From JBMOUD01 sp049319665 (GTDB taxonomy: Bacteria > Pseudomonadota > Gammaproteobacteria > Enterobacterales > Enterobacteriaceae), in contig NZ_JBMOUD010000023.1 of NCBI RefSeq assembly GCF_049319665.1, positions 1 through 37,125 of the forward strand: a stretch of 37,125 nucleotides of DNA. The letters are read 5' to 3'. The notes under the pieces were generated by a model. It was given only the letters and a program-made list of their open reading frames with translations. It ran no database searches and was not told the DNA's origin. Positions 34,660-37,125 of the stretch are shown here, one piece after another. Made by a program: the position numbers and the translations under genes. Within the stretch, counting starts at the first letter, position 1. Every line of letters begins with the position of its first letter.

Positions 34660-34789
34660 ACCCTTTTTTTTCGGCACTCGCTAAGTTATTGATAATTCGA
34701 TACGCAAAACGTTGAGAATAAAAAAGGGGTAAAGCGTTATTTTTGCTTTAACTCTTTGGAAGTTAATCGCTATTTGGTATTTTCTAACA
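34660..34789 (+). promoter_or_regulatory. CRISPR2 leader
   Basis: It repeats the architecture of the CRISPR1 leader: ACCCTTTTTTTTCG (34660), IHF-type site (34682), and AAAAAAGGGGTAAAG (34720-34734), with the GGGG exactly 64 bases before the first repeat in both cases. Confidence 0.75.
34682..34694 (-). promoter_or_regulatory. IHF binding site in CRISPR2 leader
   Basis: On the minus strand TATCAATAACTTA fits WATCAANNNNTTR at each position. It begins 22 bases after the ACCC element, as in CRISPR1, and 108 bases before the first repeat. Confidence 0.6.
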
Positions 34790-37038
34790 GTTCACTGCCG
34801 TACAGGCAGCTTAGAAAATTAGATGCCGCTCCCTGGTGGATTATCAAACGTTCACTGCCGTACAGGCAGCTTAGAAATCTACGGAAGATAGACATGTTTT
34901 TTCCTCTAGGTTCACTGCCGTACAGGCAGCTTAGAAAGTTGCTCAATTTTGCATTAATACTGTCAGAGCGTTCACTGCCGTACAGGCAGCTTAGAAATGA
35001 TTTCACTACAGATCCTTACGCTAGTTATCGTTCACTGCCGTACAGGCAGCTTAGAAAGGTTGAGTAGTGATGTCTTTAGCTTCAAGAGTGTTCACTGCCG
35101 TACAGGCAGCTTAGAAAGTAAGCTGAAAACCCATCAAGCAATGCTCGCTGTTCACTGCCGTACAGGCAGCTTAGAAAGAAATGACCTCAATTCAGAAATA
35201 CAGAAAGGCGTTCACTGCCGTACAGGCAGCTTAGAAAGATCCGCGCCGAGTCAGTCTGATTCACGATGTGTTCACTGCCGTACAGGCAGCTTAGAAAAAT
35301 GAAGGTCTGCCAGTGGTGGAAGTCACCCAGTTCACTGCCGTACAGGCAGCTTAGAAATCTTCGCTGTCTGCAATTCTATCTCTAGCTATGTTCACTGCCG
35401 TACAGGCAGCTTAGAAACATTGGCGCAGAAGGCAAAGACGCCGACAACTGTTCACTGCCGTACAGGCAGCTTAGAAACGGTTGGAACTGGCACTGGCGAC
35501 ACAGGGGTTGGTTCACTGCCGTACAGGCAGCTTAGAAAAGGTTACAAAATAGTCAATTTTCAAAAGTCGAGTTCACTGCCGTACAGGCAGCTTAGAAAAA
35601 GTGAGTTTGTGGAATATGAAACAACAATCAGTTCACTGCCGTACAGGCAGCTTAGAAAATTCCGTTAAGCAAAAACTCTTTATCATACAGGTTCACTGCC
35701 GTACAGGCAGCTTAGAAATTTCCACAAACTGAATACTAACGCGTCACAAAGTTCACTGCCGTACAGGCAGCTTAGAAAGGAAACAATAATGACATTTCCT
35801 ATTCTGTAACGTTCACTGCCGTACAGGCAGCTTAGAAATTGAGTCTCCACTCTAACCCCAGTGGGTTGACGTTCACTGCCGTACAGGCAGCTTAGAAATT
35901 TTATGCGCCCCATTGCTTTATTATAAATTTGTTCACTGCCGTACAGGCAGCTTAGAAAAAGGTCATCGGCCAAGCCATCCAGGTATCCTCGTTCACTGCC
36001 GTACAGGCAGCTTAGAAATGATATTTGAACCGGTAAACTGCAACTTACCCGTTCACTGCCGTACAGGCAGCTTAGAAAACTGGCGAAACTGGCTGGGTAG
36101 CCCGCACAGAGTTCACTGCCGTACAGGCAGCTTAGAAAGTCCCGGTGGACATCGTAACACCGAACCCTGTGTTCACTGCCGTACAGGCAGCTTAGAAATG
36201 ATAAATCTTCCCTAGAAAATAAAATAGATGGTTCACTGCCGTACAGGCAGCTTAGAAAGATTATCGCAGCAGCAGGCGGCCCGGGCGCATGTTCACTGCC
36301 GTACAGGCAGCTTAGAAACACGGCGGTTCACAACGCGGGTTCCAATGTTCGTTCACTGCCGTACAGGCAGCTTAGAAATACGATATTGAAACATACCCTA
36401 ATACTTTCACGTTCACTGCCGTACAGGCAGCTTAGAAAGATCGCACAACCGTTGTTCCAGGTAGCCCATTGTTCACTGCCGTACAGGCAGCTTAGAAAAG
36501 AACAAATCGGACGGTAAATTACGGATACATGTTCACTGCCGTACAGGCAGCTTAGAAAGATAAGTGACGGTGAGATTATCGCAGCGATGGGTTCACTGCC
36601 GTACAGGCAGCTTAGAAACTGGGTGATAACACCAATGTGCAAATTGACATGTTCACTGCCGTACAGGCAGCTTAGAAATGCGTCCCGAATAAATTACCTG
36701 ACGACTGTATGTTCACTGCCGTACAGGCAGCTTAGAAAACTGAAAAATTATCCCAGATGGCAATTTTTGGGTTCACTGCCGTACAGGCAGCTTAGAAATC
36801 TATCTCGCCACACCAGGACTGTTTTTGTTGGTTCACTGCCGTACAGGCAGCTTAGAAACAAAACGGCGCAATAACTAAACAGCAATAACGGTTCACTGCC
36901 GTACAGGCAGCTTAGAAACTGAATATAGGTTTGCTGCTGAGTTCCCGGTCGTTCACTGCCGTACAGGCAGCTTAGAAAATAGTTTGCGGGGCTAAGCCTC
37001 CCACTACATAGTTCACTGCCGTACAGGCAGCTTAGAAA
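34790..37038 (+). CRISPR. CRISPR2, type I-F array, 38 repeats visible
   Basis: The repeats are the same 28-base unit as in CRISPR1, without visible variation. They begin at 34790 and recur each 60 bases to 35450, then from 35511 to 37011. This gives 37 complete spacers, 32 bases each except the twelfth (35478-35510), which is 33. The last visible repeat is intact, and the following spacer is cut after about 11 bases by foreign sequence, so the array probably goes on beyond the window. Two spacers (36259-36290 and 36559-36590) share the word GATTATCGCAGC. Confidence 0.98.
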
Positions 37039-37049
37039 GGCATGTATAC

Positions 37050-37125
37050 TGTCAACAACGGGTTAAAAGTGATCCACTTTTCATCATCACCAACGGTTCA
37101 ATATTGATCCACCGTTTTACTCAGG
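37050..37125. mobile_element. End of an IS21-like insertion sequence (partial)
   Basis: From 37050 the sequence begins TGTCAACAACGGG and carries two copies of TGATCCAC (37070-37077 and 37105-37112), 35 bases apart, each next to T-rich runs. Short terminal TG and spaced internal copies of a transposase-binding word are a mark of IS21-family ends. Only 76 bases are present and no gene is seen, so the family is a judgement from memory of such ends. Confidence 0.5.

Overview
The window looks like chromosomal DNA of a gammaproteobacterium of the order Enterobacterales, most likely Yersiniaceae or a near relative (Yersinia/Serratia-like). This is inferred from a close E. coli-type Mtr permease, a Morganella-like histidine decarboxylase, a complete type I-F CRISPR-Cas locus with the repeat common in Pectobacterium/Serratia/Yersinia, and moderate base composition. 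The genus is not proven.

Layout. 1-216: C-terminal end of an outer-membrane beta-barrel protein (autotransporter-like). 447-2107: two small NTF2/SnoaL-fold proteins divergent from a TetR regulator, with a clear palindrome between them. 2178-2471: small secreted protein of unknown role. 2539-10383: three-gene minus-strand biosynthetic operon: a one-module FAAL-ACP-KS-AT-ACP-methyltransferase polyketide synthase, a type II thioesterase and an unrecognised 200-residue protein. 10914-12842: a fusion of a whole REP-associated tyrosine transposase (RAYT) to a whole histidyl-tRNA synthetase-like module; both halves have lost key catalytic residues. 13210-18716: divergently transcribed histamine cluster, antiporter - histidine decarboxylase - antiporter - second histidyl-tRNA synthetase. 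19039-23971: short-chain dehydrogenase, ribokinase-like kinase, Mtr aromatic amino acid permease (minus strand) and a nucleoside hydrolase. 24051-37049: type I-F system: leader, CRISPR1 (34 spacers), cas1, cas2-3, csy1-4, leader, CRISPR2 (37 complete spacers). CRISPR2 appears to be cut in its 38th spacer by the end of an IS21-like element that runs off the window.

How the genes work together. The histamine genes should import histidine, decarboxylate it and export histamine, consuming protons; the extra HisRS may protect histidyl-tRNA supply. The RAYT-HisRS fusion faces this operon across a shared promoter region that holds a 7-bp-arm palindrome next to a good promoter. I infer it is a regulator or nucleic-acid/tRNA-sensing protein derived from an operon-type HisRS; this is the best candidate for something undescribed. 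The adjacent FAAL-PKS may use a fatty acid starter, and a histamine-containing lipid product is possible but untested. The CRISPR locus looks functional: all 72 full repeats appear identical, and both leaders carry a perfect IHF consensus at the same place.
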